Both the position numbers and the translations under genes were made by a program. Below the pieces are notes generated by a model. The model was not told where the DNA came from, did not search any database, and was given only the letters and a program-made list of their open reading frames with translations. A stretch of 64,000 bases of DNA from 39-52-133 sp036523795. GTDB taxonomy: Bacteria; Pseudomonadota; Gammaproteobacteria; Burkholderiales; Gallionellaceae. This document shows positions 33,915 to 43,046 of the stretch, one piece after another. The stretch spans positions 7,852 to 71,851 of the forward strand of contig DATDDN010000048.1 of NCBI GenBank assembly GCA_036523795.1, given 5' to 3'. How positions within the stretch are numbered: the stretch's first letter is position 1; the number at the start of each line of letters is the position of its first letter.

Positions 33915-35096
33915 TTACTTGGCCGCGCGTTGTTCGAGAATTTCCACCGCAGGCAACTTCTTGCCTTCGAGGTACTCAAGGAATGCACCACCGGCTGTGG
34001 AAATGTAGGACACCTTGTCATAGATGTCGTACTTCTGGATCGCCGCAATGGTGTCGCCGCCGCCAGCCAGGGTAAACGCCTTGGTGGTTGCAATGGCTTC
34101 GGCAATTTTCTTGGTGCCGTCACCGAACTGGTCAAATTCGAATACGCCTACCGGGCCGTTCCATACCACGGTGCCGGCCTTCATGATGATATCCACCAGC
34201 TCTTGTGCGCTCTTCGGACCGATGTCGAAAATCATGTCGTCGTCAGCGACCGCACCCGCATCTTTCAGCACTGCTGGCTCGTTGGCGTCGAATTTCTTTC
34301 CGCACACCACATCCACTGCGATGGGGATGGTTGCGCCACGCTTGGTCATTTTTTGCATAAGGCTCTGCGCGGTCGGCACGAGGTCGTCTTCGCACAGTGA
34401 CTTGCCCACCTGCTTGCCGGATGCCTTGAGGAAGGTATTGGCAATGCCGCCGCCCACCACCAGCTGGTCGCACTTTTCCGACAGCGCTTCGAGCACGGTC
34501 AGCTTGGTGGATACCTTGGAACCACCGACGATGGCTACCATCGGACGGGCCGGGTTGGCCAGTGCCTTGCCCAGCGCATCGAGTTCTTCAGTCAGCAGGA
34601 TGCCGGCGCAAGCTGTAGGTGCAAATTTCGCCACGCCGTGTGTGGAAGCTTCAGCACGATGTGCGGTACCGAAAGCGTCCATCACGAATACGTCACACAG
34701 TGCTGCATATTTCTTGGAAGTCTCGTCCAGGCTCTTCTTCTCGCCTTTGTTGAAACGGCAGTTTTCCAGCAGCACCAGTTCGCCTGGAGCCACTTCAAAG
34801 CCGCCATCCACCCAGTCCTTGATCAGGCGCACAGGCTTGCCCAGCTTGGAAGAAATGGTATCGGCAACCGGCTTGAGCGAGTTTTCCTCGGAGTAAACGC
34901 CTTCTTCCGGACGGCCGAGGTGAGAAGTCACCATCACGCGTGCACCGGCTTTCAGCGCGTGGTTGATGGTGGCCATGGATGCGGTGATGCGTGCGTCGGA
35001 GGTTACCTTGCCATCCTTGACAGGCACGTTGAGGTCGGCACGGATCAGGACACGTTTGCCCTTCAGATCCAGATCGGTCATTTTGATAACGGACAT
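33915..35096 (-). CDS. pgk: Phosphoglycerate kinase
   Basis: This 393-residue enzyme phosphorylates 3-phosphoglycerate, the RuBisCO product, using ATP. Signatures are KRVLIRADLNVPVKDGK, VTSHLGRPEEG, the LENCRFNKGEKK block and GGGDTIAAIQKY near the C-terminus. Full length. It follows gap after 62 bases, with a hairpin between. Confidence 0.97.
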   Translation of the reverse strand: MSVIKMTDLDLKGKRVLIRADLNVPVKDGKVTSDARITASMATINHALKAGARVMVTSHLGRPEEGVYSEENSLKPVADTISSKLGKPVRLIKDWVDGGFEVAPGELVLLENCRFNKGEKKSLDETSKKYAALCDVFVMDAFGTAHRAEASTHGVAKFAPTACAGILLTEELDALGKALANPARPMVAIVGGSKVSTKLTVLEALSEKCDQLVVGGGIANTFLKASGKQVGKSLCEDDLVPTAQSLMQKMTKRGATIPIAVDVVCGKKFDANEPAVLKDAGAVADDDMIFDIGPKSAQELVDIIMKAGTVVWNGPVGVFEFDQFGDGTKKIAEAIATTKAFTLAGGGDTIAAIQKYDIYDKVSYISTAGGAFLEYLEGKKLPAVEILEQRAAK

Positions 35097-35125
35097 GTTG
35101 ATTCCTTTGAACAGACAAAAGCAAA

Positions 35126-35145
35126 GGGCTGGCAGAAGCCAGCCC
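35126..35145 (-). terminator. Hairpin between gap and pgk
   Basis: GGGCTGGC (35126-35133) and GCCAGCCC (35138-35145) form an 8-bp stem with a 4-base loop. On the minus strand TTTGCTTTTG follows, so it looks like a weak intrinsic terminator or 3'-end stabiliser that would raise gap relative to pgk. Confidence 0.6.
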
Positions 35146-35158
35146 GAGGTTCAATCAA

Positions 35159-36157
35159 TTACTTGGCTACGTGCTGAACCATGCGCAGCATGTTGCAGGT
35201 ATAGCCGTATTCGTTGTCATACCAGGACACGACTTTAACAAAGGTGCTGTCCAGTGCGATGCCGGCTTCGGCGTCGAAGGTAGAAGGAGCGCTGTTGCCC
35301 ACGAAGTCGGTGGAGACCACTTTCTCGTCGGTATAGCCCAGCACGCCTTTGAGTTCGCCTTCGGAGGCCTTCTTCATGGCAGCGCAGATCTGCTCGTAGG
35401 TGGCTTCCTTGTTCAGTTCAACAGTCAGGTCAACCACGGAAACGTCGGAAGTCGGCACACGGAACGCCATGCCTGTCAGCTTCTTGTTCAGCTCTGGAAT
35501 GACCTTGCCCACGGCCTTGGCTGCACCAGTGGAAGAAGGAATGATGTTTTCCAGAATGCCGCGGCCACCGCGCCAGTCTTTGCTGGATGGGCCGTCAACC
35601 GTTTTCTGAGTTGCGGTTGCAGCGTGCACGGTGGACATCAGGCCGCGCTTGATGCCGAAGTTGTCATGCAACACCTTGGCAACGGGTGCCAGGCAGTTTG
35701 TTGTGCAGGAAGCGGCGGACACGATGGCCTGTCCAGCATAGGTTGTGTGGTTCACGCCGTACACGAACATCGGTGTGTCGTCCTTGGAGGGAGCAGACTG
35801 AACAACCTTCTTGGCGCCTGCCTTGATGTGTGCCTGGCAGGATTCAGTAGTCAGGAAGAAACCGGTGCAGTCGATAACGATGTCAGCGCCTACTTCGTTC
35901 CACTTCAGGTTGGCTGGATCGCGTTCGGCTGTCAGGCGAATTTTCTTGCCGTTGACAACCATGTTGCCGCCTTCAACCTTGACTTCGCCGTTGAAGCGAC
36001 CGTGCACAGAGTCAAATTTCAACATGTAAGCGAGGTACTCGGGCTCGAGCAGGTCATTGATCGCCACGATCTCGATGTCTTTGAAGTCTTTCGCTACAGC
36101 GCGGAATACCATGCGGCCGATACGACCAAAACCATTGATACCAACTTTGATTGCCAT
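35159..36157 (-). CDS. gap: Glyceraldehyde-3-phosphate dehydrogenase
   Basis: This 332-residue type I GAPDH has the N-terminal Rossmann start KVGINGFGRIGRMVF, the catalytic cysteine in SAASCTTNCLAP, and WYDNEYGYTCNM near the end. It reduces 1,3-bisphosphoglycerate in the Calvin cycle or runs the reverse reaction in glycolysis. It follows tkt after 81 bases. Which cofactor (NAD or NADP) is used cannot be decided by eye. Confidence 0.97.
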   Translation of the reverse strand: MAIKVGINGFGRIGRMVFRAVAKDFKDIEIVAINDLLEPEYLAYMLKFDSVHGRFNGEVKVEGGNMVVNGKKIRLTAERDPANLKWNEVGADIVIDCTGFFLTTESCQAHIKAGAKKVVQSAPSKDDTPMFVYGVNHTTYAGQAIVSAASCTTNCLAPVAKVLHDNFGIKRGLMSTVHAATATQKTVDGPSSKDWRGGRGILENIIPSSTGAAKAVGKVIPELNKKLTGMAFRVPTSDVSVVDLTVELNKEATYEQICAAMKKASEGELKGVLGYTDEKVVSTDFVGNSAPSTFDAEAGIALDSTFVKVVSWYDNEYGYTCNMLRMVQHVAK

Positions 36158-36200
36158 TTTTCTCTCCAGTCTTAGATTAAATTCAGAATTCGTTGCGAAC

Positions 36201-36229
36201 AGGCATCCTGATACGGTTTCAGGATGCCT
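36201..36229 (-). other. Intercistronic hairpin between tkt and gap
   Basis: AGGCATCCTGA (36201-36211) pairs perfectly with TCAGGATGCCT (36219-36229), an 11-bp stem with a 7-base loop, directly after tkt. There is no U-tract on the minus strand, so mRNA processing or 3'-end protection is more likely than termination. Confidence 0.55.
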
Positions 36230-36238
36230 CCCGATTCG

Positions 36239-38254
36239 TTACAGAACGCCTTTGACAGTCTTGACGACGTTGTCGACTGTGAAGCCGAAGTGCTTGAACA
36301 GCTCGCCAGCCGGTGCAGACTCACCGAAGCAGTCCATACCAACCACAGCACCTTCCAGACCCACGTATTTGTGCCAGAAGCCGGTCACACCCGCTTCTAC
36401 TGCCACGCGCTTGGTACCCTTGGGCAATACGCTGTCCTTGTAGGCCTGGTCCTGACGATCGAACACGTTGGTCGACGGCATGGATACCACGCGCACATGG
36501 ACGCCTTCCTGAGCCAGGGCTTTTTGAGCATCCATGGCCAAAGCGACTTCGGAGCCTGTTGCAATGATGACCGCCTGCGGCTTGCCGTTGGCAGCGTCAG
36601 ACAGCACATAACCACCCTTGCGGATGTTGGCGATCTGTGCGGCATCGCGCTTCTGGAATGCCAGGTTCTGGCGGCTGAAAATCAGCGAAGACGGGCCGGT
36701 CTTGCGCTCAACTGCAGAAATCCAGGAAGCAGCCGATTCAACGGTGTCGCACGGACGCCATACATCCATGTTGGGAATGTAGCGCAAGGTAGTGGTTTGC
36801 TCGACTGGCTGATGGGTAGGACCATCCTCGCCCAGACCGATGGAGTCATGCGTGTATACATAAATCACGCGCTGCTTCATCAGCGCGGACATGCGCAGCG
36901 CATTGCGTGCATATTCCGAGAACATCAGGAAGGTGCCGCCGAATGGCAGCAGGCCGCCGTGCAGCGCCATGCCGTTCATGATGTGGGACATGCCGAACTC
37001 GCGTACGCCGTAGCTGATGTAGTTGCCAGGCTTCTTGCCGCTCACGTGGTGTGCGCCTGTCCAGTTGGTCAGATTGGAACCGGTCAGGTCAGCAGAGCCG
37101 CCGAGGAATTCCGGCAGCGCAGGTACCAGGGCGTTGATCGCGTTCTGCGATGCCTTGCGGGTGGCGATGGTTTCTGCCTTGTCGTTGATCTGCTTCATCA
37201 CCTGCTCGGCGTGTTGCGCCCAGTTTGCAGGCAGATCGCCCTTCATGCGACGCTCGAATTCAGCCGCCTCTTCCGGGTACTTGGCACGATATTCGGCGAA
37301 TGTGTTATTCCACAGTTTTTCCAGCCCGGCACCCTTGGTACGCGCATCCCATGCCTGGTATACGTGAGCAGGAATTTCAAAGGGAGGGTAGTTCCAGCCG
37401 ATATGTGCGCGAGTCGCTGCAACTTCCGCGTCACCCAGGGCCGCACCGTGCACGTCGTGGGTGCCTTCCTTGTTGGGGGAGCCTGCGCCGATGATGGTCT
37501 TGCAGCAGATCAGCGAGGGCTTGTCGGTAACTGCCTTGGCAGCCTTGACCGCCGCGTCGATTGCGACAGGGTCGTGGCCTTCCACGTCTGCAATGACATG
37601 CCAGCCGTAGGCTTCGAAACGCTTCGGCGTATCGTCGGTATACCAGCCATCAATGTGGCCGTCGATGGAGATATTGTTGTCGTCCCAGAAGGCGATCAGC
37701 TTGCCCAGACCCCAGGTACCTGCCAAGGCGCAAGCTTCGTGGGAGATGCCCTCCATCATGCAACCGTCACCCATAAATACGTAGGTGTAGTGGTTGACGA
37801 TGTCGAAGCCGGGGCGGTTGAATTCGTTGGCCAGCAGTTTTTCCGCCATGGCCATGCCCACCGCATTGGTGATGCCCTGACCCAACGGACCGGTGGTAGT
37901 TTCGACGCCGACGGTATAGCCGTATTCGGGGTGCCCAGGAGTCTTGGAGTGCATCTGGCGGAAGCGCTTGATTTCTTCCATCGGCAGATCGTAGCCGCTC
38001 AGGTGCAGCAGCGCATAGATCAGCATTGAGCCATGGCCGTTGGATTGTACGAAGCGATCGCGGTCAGCCCATTTCGGGTTGGCCGGGTTGTGGCGCAGAT
38101 GGTGGTTCCACAGGACTTCGGCAATTTCTGCCATGCCCATCGGGGCGCCTGGATGGCCGGAGTTGGCCTTTTGTACGGCATCTATCGCTAAAGCGCGAAT
38201 TGCACCAGTTGTGTCGTTGTACTTTGGGGGTTTGACGTTTCGCGCCGCAGCCAT
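36239..38254 (-). CDS. tkt: Transketolase
   Basis: This 671-residue thiamine-diphosphate enzyme transfers two-carbon units in the Calvin and pentose-phosphate cycles. The ThDP motif is FMGDGCMMEG through DDNNISIDG (about residues 155-185). The Pyr domain has VYTHDSIGLGEDGPTHQPVE. A strong AGGAGG precedes the ATG. It is the first gene of the minus-strand run tkt-gap-pgk-pyk-fba and has a candidate promoter about 60-90 bases upstream. Confidence 0.97.
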   Translation of the reverse strand: MAAARNVKPPKYNDTTGAIRALAIDAVQKANSGHPGAPMGMAEIAEVLWNHHLRHNPANPKWADRDRFVQSNGHGSMLIYALLHLSGYDLPMEEIKRFRQMHSKTPGHPEYGYTVGVETTTGPLGQGITNAVGMAMAEKLLANEFNRPGFDIVNHYTYVFMGDGCMMEGISHEACALAGTWGLGKLIAFWDDNNISIDGHIDGWYTDDTPKRFEAYGWHVIADVEGHDPVAIDAAVKAAKAVTDKPSLICCKTIIGAGSPNKEGTHDVHGAALGDAEVAATRAHIGWNYPPFEIPAHVYQAWDARTKGAGLEKLWNNTFAEYRAKYPEEAAEFERRMKGDLPANWAQHAEQVMKQINDKAETIATRKASQNAINALVPALPEFLGGSADLTGSNLTNWTGAHHVSGKKPGNYISYGVREFGMSHIMNGMALHGGLLPFGGTFLMFSEYARNALRMSALMKQRVIYVYTHDSIGLGEDGPTHQPVEQTTTLRYIPNMDVWRPCDTVESAASWISAVERKTGPSSLIFSRQNLAFQKRDAAQIANIRKGGYVLSDAANGKPQAVIIATGSEVALAMDAQKALAQEGVHVRVVSMPSTNVFDRQDQAYKDSVLPKGTKRVAVEAGVTGFWHKYVGLEGAVVGMDCFGESAPAGELFKHFGFTVDNVVKTVKGVL

Positions 38255-38315
38255 TTTTCAGCCTCCTAAAAACTTCCCGGTTGGGTTAGATTATTTTTTG
38301 CATCACAAGTGGTCA

Positions 38316-38344
38316 ATTATGCCGCAGCGGCCCAGTTAGGGCAA
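38316..38344 (-). promoter_or_regulatory. Candidate promoter of tkt
   Basis: On the minus strand TTGCCC (complement of 38339-38344) and CATAAT (complement of 38316-38321) are 17 bases apart. Both resemble sigma-70 hexamers. The start of transcription would be near 38309, leaving a leader of about 55 bases before the tkt ATG. Confidence 0.42.
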
Positions 38345-38416
38345 CTGCGGTCAATTGCGTGCAAAATGGATTGATCTAGGCAACTACCTGCAAGGTCAAA
38401 TTTCGGTTAAATCGCG

Positions 38417-39046
38417 TCATTCTTGCTCTTTTTTGGGCATTTTTATCCCCAGTTGCTTCAGTTTGCGGTACAAATGGGTGCGCTCGATGCCAATGTTGTC
38501 CGCCACCCGCGAAACATTGCCATTTTCCTTGGACATCTGGTAGCTGAAGTACACGCTTTCGAATTGCTCCCTCGCCTCGCGCAATGGCAGGTCAAGCGAC
38601 AGATTGAGTGAAGGCAAAACAGGCTCTGCCGTGGCACCTTGCTCCGCTGCCACGTCGGCTGTCTTGACCGATAGGGCGCCCTGCCGGATTACCTTGGCAA
38701 CGGTGCTGAGCAGTTTCTGCAAGGCAATGGGCTTTTCCAGAAAATCCACGGCGCCGATGCGGGTTGCCTCCAGTGCTGTTTCAATCGTGCCATGCCCTGA
38801 CATCATGACCACCGGCATGGTCAGCAATCCCGCATCGACCCACTCCTTGAGCAGGGTGAGCCCATCGGTGTCGGGCATCCAGATATCCAGCAGGACGAGG
38901 TCGGGTGCATGTCTTGCCCGGAAGTCCCGCGCTTGCTGCGCATTTTCTGCAAGCTCTATCTGATAGCCCTCGTCAAACAGAATTTCCGAAAGCAACTCGC
39001 GGATGCCAATCTCGTCGTCCACTACCAGTATTTGTTTGGCTGTCAT
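38417..39046 (-). CDS. Response regulator, NtrX-like without AAA+ domain
   Basis: This 209-residue protein has a receiver domain with phospho-acceptor Asp54 (LVLLDIWMPDTDG) and the conserved Thr/Ser and Lys (MMSGHG, FLEKPI). A linker of about 40 residues leads to a Fis-type helix-turn-helix (VSRVADNIGIERTHLYRKLKQLGI). This C-terminus looks like NtrX, but the central sigma-54 ATPase domain is missing, so it cannot activate sigma-54 promoters in the usual way. RegA/PrrA proteins have a similar short layout. It lies 10 bases after the NtrY-like kinase gene, its likely partner. Confidence 0.88.
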   Translation of the reverse strand: MTAKQILVVDDEIGIRELLSEILFDEGYQIELAENAQQARDFRARHAPDLVLLDIWMPDTDGLTLLKEWVDAGLLTMPVVMMSGHGTIETALEATRIGAVDFLEKPIALQKLLSTVAKVIRQGALSVKTADVAAEQGATAEPVLPSLNLSLDLPLREAREQFESVYFSYQMSKENGNVSRVADNIGIERTHLYRKLKQLGIKMPKKEQE

Positions 39047-39056
39047 TTACTCACCT

Positions 39057-41171
39057 CTATGCCGCAGCCAGCGGCAAAATGATGCTCACGCACGTGCCAC
39101 CGCCCTCTCTGTTCTCGATGTGAATCGATCCACTGTGCTCTTCCACAATCTTTTTCACGATGGGCAGTCCTAGCCCGGTACCTTTGCTCTTGGTTGTCAT
39201 ATAGGGCTCGAATGCCCTTGCCAGCACTTGTTCCGGGAAACCTGTTCCCCTGTCCAGCACGCTCATCCTGAAATTACCCGCAATATTCTCGGTATGCAGG
39301 ATGATTTCCTTATCTTCTGTGTGCTGCATCGCGTCGTGTGCGTTGTGCAGCAGGTTGTGGATGACCTGGCGCAAACGCGTTGCGTCGCCATTGATCAGTA
39401 CCTGTTCGGCTTCGAGTCGTTGTGTGATGGGGCTGCTGTTGGCCTCGTACAGCCCCAGTACCTCGTGCAATAGCTGGTGCATGTCCAGTGCCATCAGCTT
39501 GGCGGCTGGTGCACGAGCATAATCTGCAAACTCGGTCACCATATTCTTCATGGCTGCCACTTGGCTGACTATGGTCTGTGTTGCCCGGTGCAACATGCGT
39601 GCTTCTGTTTCCTGCAATTTGTCGCTCAACTTGTACTGAAGCCGCTCGGCCGACAACTGTATCGGGGTAAGCGGATTCTTGATTTCGTGCGCCAATCGGC
39701 GTGCCACTTCACCCCACGCCGCCTGGCGTTCGGCCTGGAGCAAATGGCTGATGTCGTCAAACACGACAACGAATCCCGCTTCGGCCGTGGAGGAGAGCCG
39801 GGTCCCGCGCAACAGCAAAATCTGCGTCCCGTTCTTGCTCAGCCGCTCGATCTGGCGCTGCCATTCGATCTGGCTGGCATCACCAAACGCTTGCAGGATT
39901 TCCTCAATGAATGTCCTCAGCAACACATGCTGTTCCGCAATGAGAGTAAGCGCCGTACCACGCATGTCCATCAAATTTACGCTCAGGATCTGCCCCGCGC
40001 TGGGATTGGCCGAGCGCAGACGGAATTTTTCGTCCACCACCAGCACGCCGGATGACAGATGGGTCAGCACGCTTTCGAGATACGCCTTGGATTTTTCCAC
40101 TTGCCGTTGTTGCCATTCACTCAACTTCTTGGCATCAGAAAGCTGCGCAGTCATCTGATTGAACAGGCCGGTCAAGGCGCCGAGCTCATCCGTGCTTTGT
40201 ATCGGATATTTGCCGCTAAAATTGCCTTGTGCCACGGCTCGCGTGCCTTCGGCCAAGGCTTCCAGCGGTTGGCTCAGGCGTGCGCTCAGGAAGAATGCCG
40301 CTGAGACTGCACTGAGCAACACGATCAGCAGCGACAGAGTCAGCGCTATGCCATACAGTCGCTTCAAGCCTACACGCGCGATCGTCAACTCCTGATAGTC
40401 GCGATAGACGGATTGCACCGTCTCGGCATCCTCTGCAACCTTCTGGGGGACCGGTTGAACCAGCTGCAGCACGTTCATCGATCCTTGTGGTGATGAGCTC
40501 TTCACGCTTAGCAGAACGCGCAGAATCAGGCTGTCGTCCGGCAGCGTGTCGACTGCGCTGTAAAAGCCGTTTTGACGCGCCTGCTGCAGTGCTCTTGCGT
40601 CCGGCATCGTTGGCCTTTGTTTGCTGCTTGTGGCCGCACCAATCAATTCGCCGTTGGCGTCGATCAGGGCAACTTCCTGAGCGGCGCTCCGATCAATGAT
40701 CCGGTTCAATAGCTCGTTGCGTTCAGCGGTGTTTTGGGCTGGCAGCAATTGTGCAGCGAACTGTGCCTTCTTTTGCAGTTCGTGCAAGCCGTTGTCAAGT
40801 GAAGTTCGCCCGAGGTTCAAGCCGCCTTCCAGCGCTTTTTCTACCCGCACGTCAAACCAGGATTCAATGCTTTTGTCCAGGAACTGCACTGAGACGGCAT
40901 ATACCAGCAATCCGGGAAACACGGCGATCAGGGAGAAGAATACAACCAGACGCAAGGTGAGCTTGGCACCATACACCTTGTCCTTCAGTTTTTTGCGCAG
41001 CTGCCACAACTGGTAGGCTACCAGCAGGCTCAGGCCGAGGGTAAGCAGGCCAGTCAGCGTCAGAAGGCTGGAGTAGCTGTGGGAAAATAGATCCGAATTG
41101 CCGCTGGCGCTGGTGAGCAGATACAGAAGCAATACGCCGAGGACGCCACTGAGAAGGATCAGGTATTTCAC
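39057..41171 (-). CDS. ntrY: Sensor histidine kinase, NtrY-like
   Basis: This 704-residue membrane kinase has N-terminal hydrophobic helices, a periplasmic segment, another helix, a HAMP linker (ARLSQPLEALAEGTRAVAQG), a PAS domain, and HisKA/HATPase domains. The phospho-acceptor is in RRLAHEIKNPLTPIQLSAERL. N and G boxes are visible (LHNLLHNAHDA, GTGLGLPIVKKIVEEH). NtrY-type kinases respond to nitrogen, redox or envelope cues; the signal here is unknown. The GTG start overlaps the DUF4390 stop (GTGA); the open frame continues upstream but into that gene. In betaproteobacteria this set follows rsmB. Confidence 0.9.
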   Translation of the reverse strand: MKYLILLSGVLGVLLLYLLTSASGNSDLFSHSYSSLLTLTGLLTLGLSLLVAYQLWQLRKKLKDKVYGAKLTLRLVVFFSLIAVFPGLLVYAVSVQFLDKSIESWFDVRVEKALEGGLNLGRTSLDNGLHELQKKAQFAAQLLPAQNTAERNELLNRIIDRSAAQEVALIDANGELIGAATSSKQRPTMPDARALQQARQNGFYSAVDTLPDDSLILRVLLSVKSSSPQGSMNVLQLVQPVPQKVAEDAETVQSVYRDYQELTIARVGLKRLYGIALTLSLLIVLLSAVSAAFFLSARLSQPLEALAEGTRAVAQGNFSGKYPIQSTDELGALTGLFNQMTAQLSDAKKLSEWQQRQVEKSKAYLESVLTHLSSGVLVVDEKFRLRSANPSAGQILSVNLMDMRGTALTLIAEQHVLLRTFIEEILQAFGDASQIEWQRQIERLSKNGTQILLLRGTRLSSTAEAGFVVVFDDISHLLQAERQAAWGEVARRLAHEIKNPLTPIQLSAERLQYKLSDKLQETEARMLHRATQTIVSQVAAMKNMVTEFADYARAPAAKLMALDMHQLLHEVLGLYEANSSPITQRLEAEQVLINGDATRLRQVIHNLLHNAHDAMQHTEDKEIILHTENIAGNFRMSVLDRGTGFPEQVLARAFEPYMTTKSKGTGLGLPIVKKIVEEHSGSIHIENREGGGTCVSIILPLAAA

Positions 41172-41800
41172 GGCGCGGCCACCCTGGCGGTTGCGATATC
41201 CGCTGGCGTCAAGACCCACGTGTAGCCGCCGGAATCGAGATTCCAGTCATCGCCGGCAATTGCATTGACCTGCAAAGGCTTTGGCAGCTGGCTGACATCC
41301 AGACTCAGTCTCGAGTAGGCAGAGTAGCCCGGCTCACGCCTGACTAGCGAAACAAGATAGTTGCTCTTGGTATGGAGCAGCTCCGGCGCGATGCCGCTGG
41401 ACGTTTGGTGCCCAAGCACCGTCAGTGCCTCTTCCAGACTGTCGAAGTTCTGGAATAGCGTGCCGCGCGCAATTCGGTATTGTCGCGTGAGTGGATTGTA
41501 TGAAAGTTTGTAGGATTGTTCGCTCTTGGCTATTGTTTCATCCAGCCAATACCAGCGCGAGCGGGTAAGCCTGAATTCAGAGATGAAGTTGAGCGTTATA
41601 CCGCGAATAAGCGCCTGCTCAACATAGAATGTCAGGCTGATCTGATATTCGGTAGCCAGAATGTAGCCTTCGTCGGTCAGACGGATTTCAGCCTTGTTTA
41701 TGACAATGCCTTCGGCCTGGGCGTTGTGCAGCGGCCACCAGAAAAGCAGCGCGCACAGAACAATTGCGCGCAGATCAGGCACGCTTTTGCAGTAACGCAT
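41168..41800 (-). CDS. DUF4390-domain exported protein
   Basis: This roughly 210-residue protein has an N-terminal signal peptide (cleavage near NAQA-E) and matches DUF4390, a family of unknown function found next to NtrYX in betaproteobacteria. The body is beta-rich (IVINKAEIRLTDEGYILA, WYWLDETIAKSEQSYKLSY). It starts inside the 3' end of rsmB. ATG 41800 is used; ATG 41812 is equally possible. Its 4-base overlap with the ntrY start suggests a role in the same sensory unit. Confidence 0.87.
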   Translation of the reverse strand: MRYCKSVPDLRAIVLCALLFWWPLHNAQAEGIVINKAEIRLTDEGYILATEYQISLTFYVEQALIRGITLNFISEFRLTRSRWYWLDETIAKSEQSYKLSYNPLTRQYRIARGTLFQNFDSLEEALTVLGHQTSSGIAPELLHTKSNYLVSLVRREPGYSAYSRLSLDVSQLPKPLQVNAIAGDDWNLDSGGYTWVLTPADIATARVAAP

Positions 41801-43046
41801 AGAAAAATCCATCGTGCAGCTCGTTAGGAAGCAGCTGGCCGTGCTTCAGGTCGGCCGCCGAGAGTTCCAATTGTAGAGCGTCCGCGGTGTGATGCAAGAA
41901 CTCGTTTACCGCCTGCTGGTTTTCGCGCCCAAAGATGGAGCAGGTAGCGTAAAGCAGTTTTCCACCGGGTTCCAGCAGCGGCCACAGTGCGAGCAGGATT
42001 TGCTGCTGTTGCATTGCAAAGGTGTCGAGATCCTGCGGCCGCCTAAGCCACTTGATATCCGGGTGTCTTCTGATCACACCCGAAGCTGAACACGGCACAT
42101 CGGCCAGAATACGCTGGAATTTCCTGCCGTCCCACCAAGTCGCTGGCTGTGCAGCATCGCCACTGCGTACATCAGCCTGCAACTTCAACCGGCGCAGATT
42201 ATCGTGTACACGCTGCAGTCTCTGCTCGTCCTTGTCAATTGCGGTCAGCTCAATGTCCGACAGCTCCAACAGGTGTGCGGCCTTGCCACCTGGTGCAGCG
42301 CATGCATCCAGTACACGCATCCCGCTCCGTACGTCGAGAAGTTGCGCGGCATATTGTGCCCCCGCGTCTTGAACGGAAACCTTGCCGTCTGCAAATCCCG
42401 GCAGCTTGTTTACCGGTTGCGGTTGTTTCAGCATGATGGCGGTTTCACCTACGATACTCGCCGCAATCCCGTGCTGTTCAAGTTCGCGCAAGTACTCCTG
42501 CGCTGTTGTTCGTCTGCGGTTGACCCGCAGTGTCATGGGCGGATGTGCATTTCCCGCACGCAAAATGCCATCCGCCTGCTCGCCAAATTGTTCCCGCACG
42601 GCCGCAATCCACCAGTGCGGATGAGAATAACGGCCCAGTTCAGTCTTGTCGGCATCGTCTACAAGTTGACTTCGCTTGCGCAGAAAATTGCGCAACACTG
42701 CATTGGCCAAGCCCGCCGTTGCGATATTCAGGTGGCGTGCAGCTTTCACCGCATGGTCGACGACGGCGTGTTGAGCAGCCTTCGTATACAGCAGCTGGTA
42801 CAGCGCGACCAGTAACAGGTAGCGTATTTGTTTGTCTTGCAGTGGTTTGCTCAGTAGAGCGTCAAGGATGGTCACGATCTGGCCGTAATACCGCAGTGTG
42901 CCGTAGCTGATATCTTGCAGCGCACCTCGACTCTGCGTACTCATCGCTGGATCTCTCGCTGTCATTTCGCTGAGGACCTGGTTGAGATTTCTTCCCTCCA
43001 GAACCTGTCCGACAACTTTGGCGGCAGCTAGTTGAACGTCCTGCAT
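41775..43046 (-). CDS. rsmB: 16S rRNA m5C967 methyltransferase
   Basis: This 423-residue protein has an N-terminal NusB-like RNA-binding domain and a C-terminal SAM methyltransferase domain (LDACAAPGGKAAHLLEL near residue 250, then ADVPCSASGVIRRHPD with a catalytic cysteine). It methylates C967 of 16S rRNA. It starts one base after the fmt stop and overlaps the DUF4390 gene at its end. The def-fmt-rsmB order is common in proteobacteria. Confidence 0.95.
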   Translation of the reverse strand: MQDVQLAAAKVVGQVLEGRNLNQVLSEMTARDPAMSTQSRGALQDISYGTLRYYGQIVTILDALLSKPLQDKQIRYLLLVALYQLLYTKAAQHAVVDHAVKAARHLNIATAGLANAVLRNFLRKRSQLVDDADKTELGRYSHPHWWIAAVREQFGEQADGILRAGNAHPPMTLRVNRRRTTAQEYLRELEQHGIAASIVGETAIMLKQPQPVNKLPGFADGKVSVQDAGAQYAAQLLDVRSGMRVLDACAAPGGKAAHLLELSDIELTAIDKDEQRLQRVHDNLRRLKLQADVRSGDAAQPATWWDGRKFQRILADVPCSASGVIRRHPDIKWLRRPQDLDTFAMQQQQILLALWPLLEPGGKLLYATCSIFGRENQQAVNEFLHHTADALQLELSAADLKHGQLLPNELHDGFFYALLQKRA

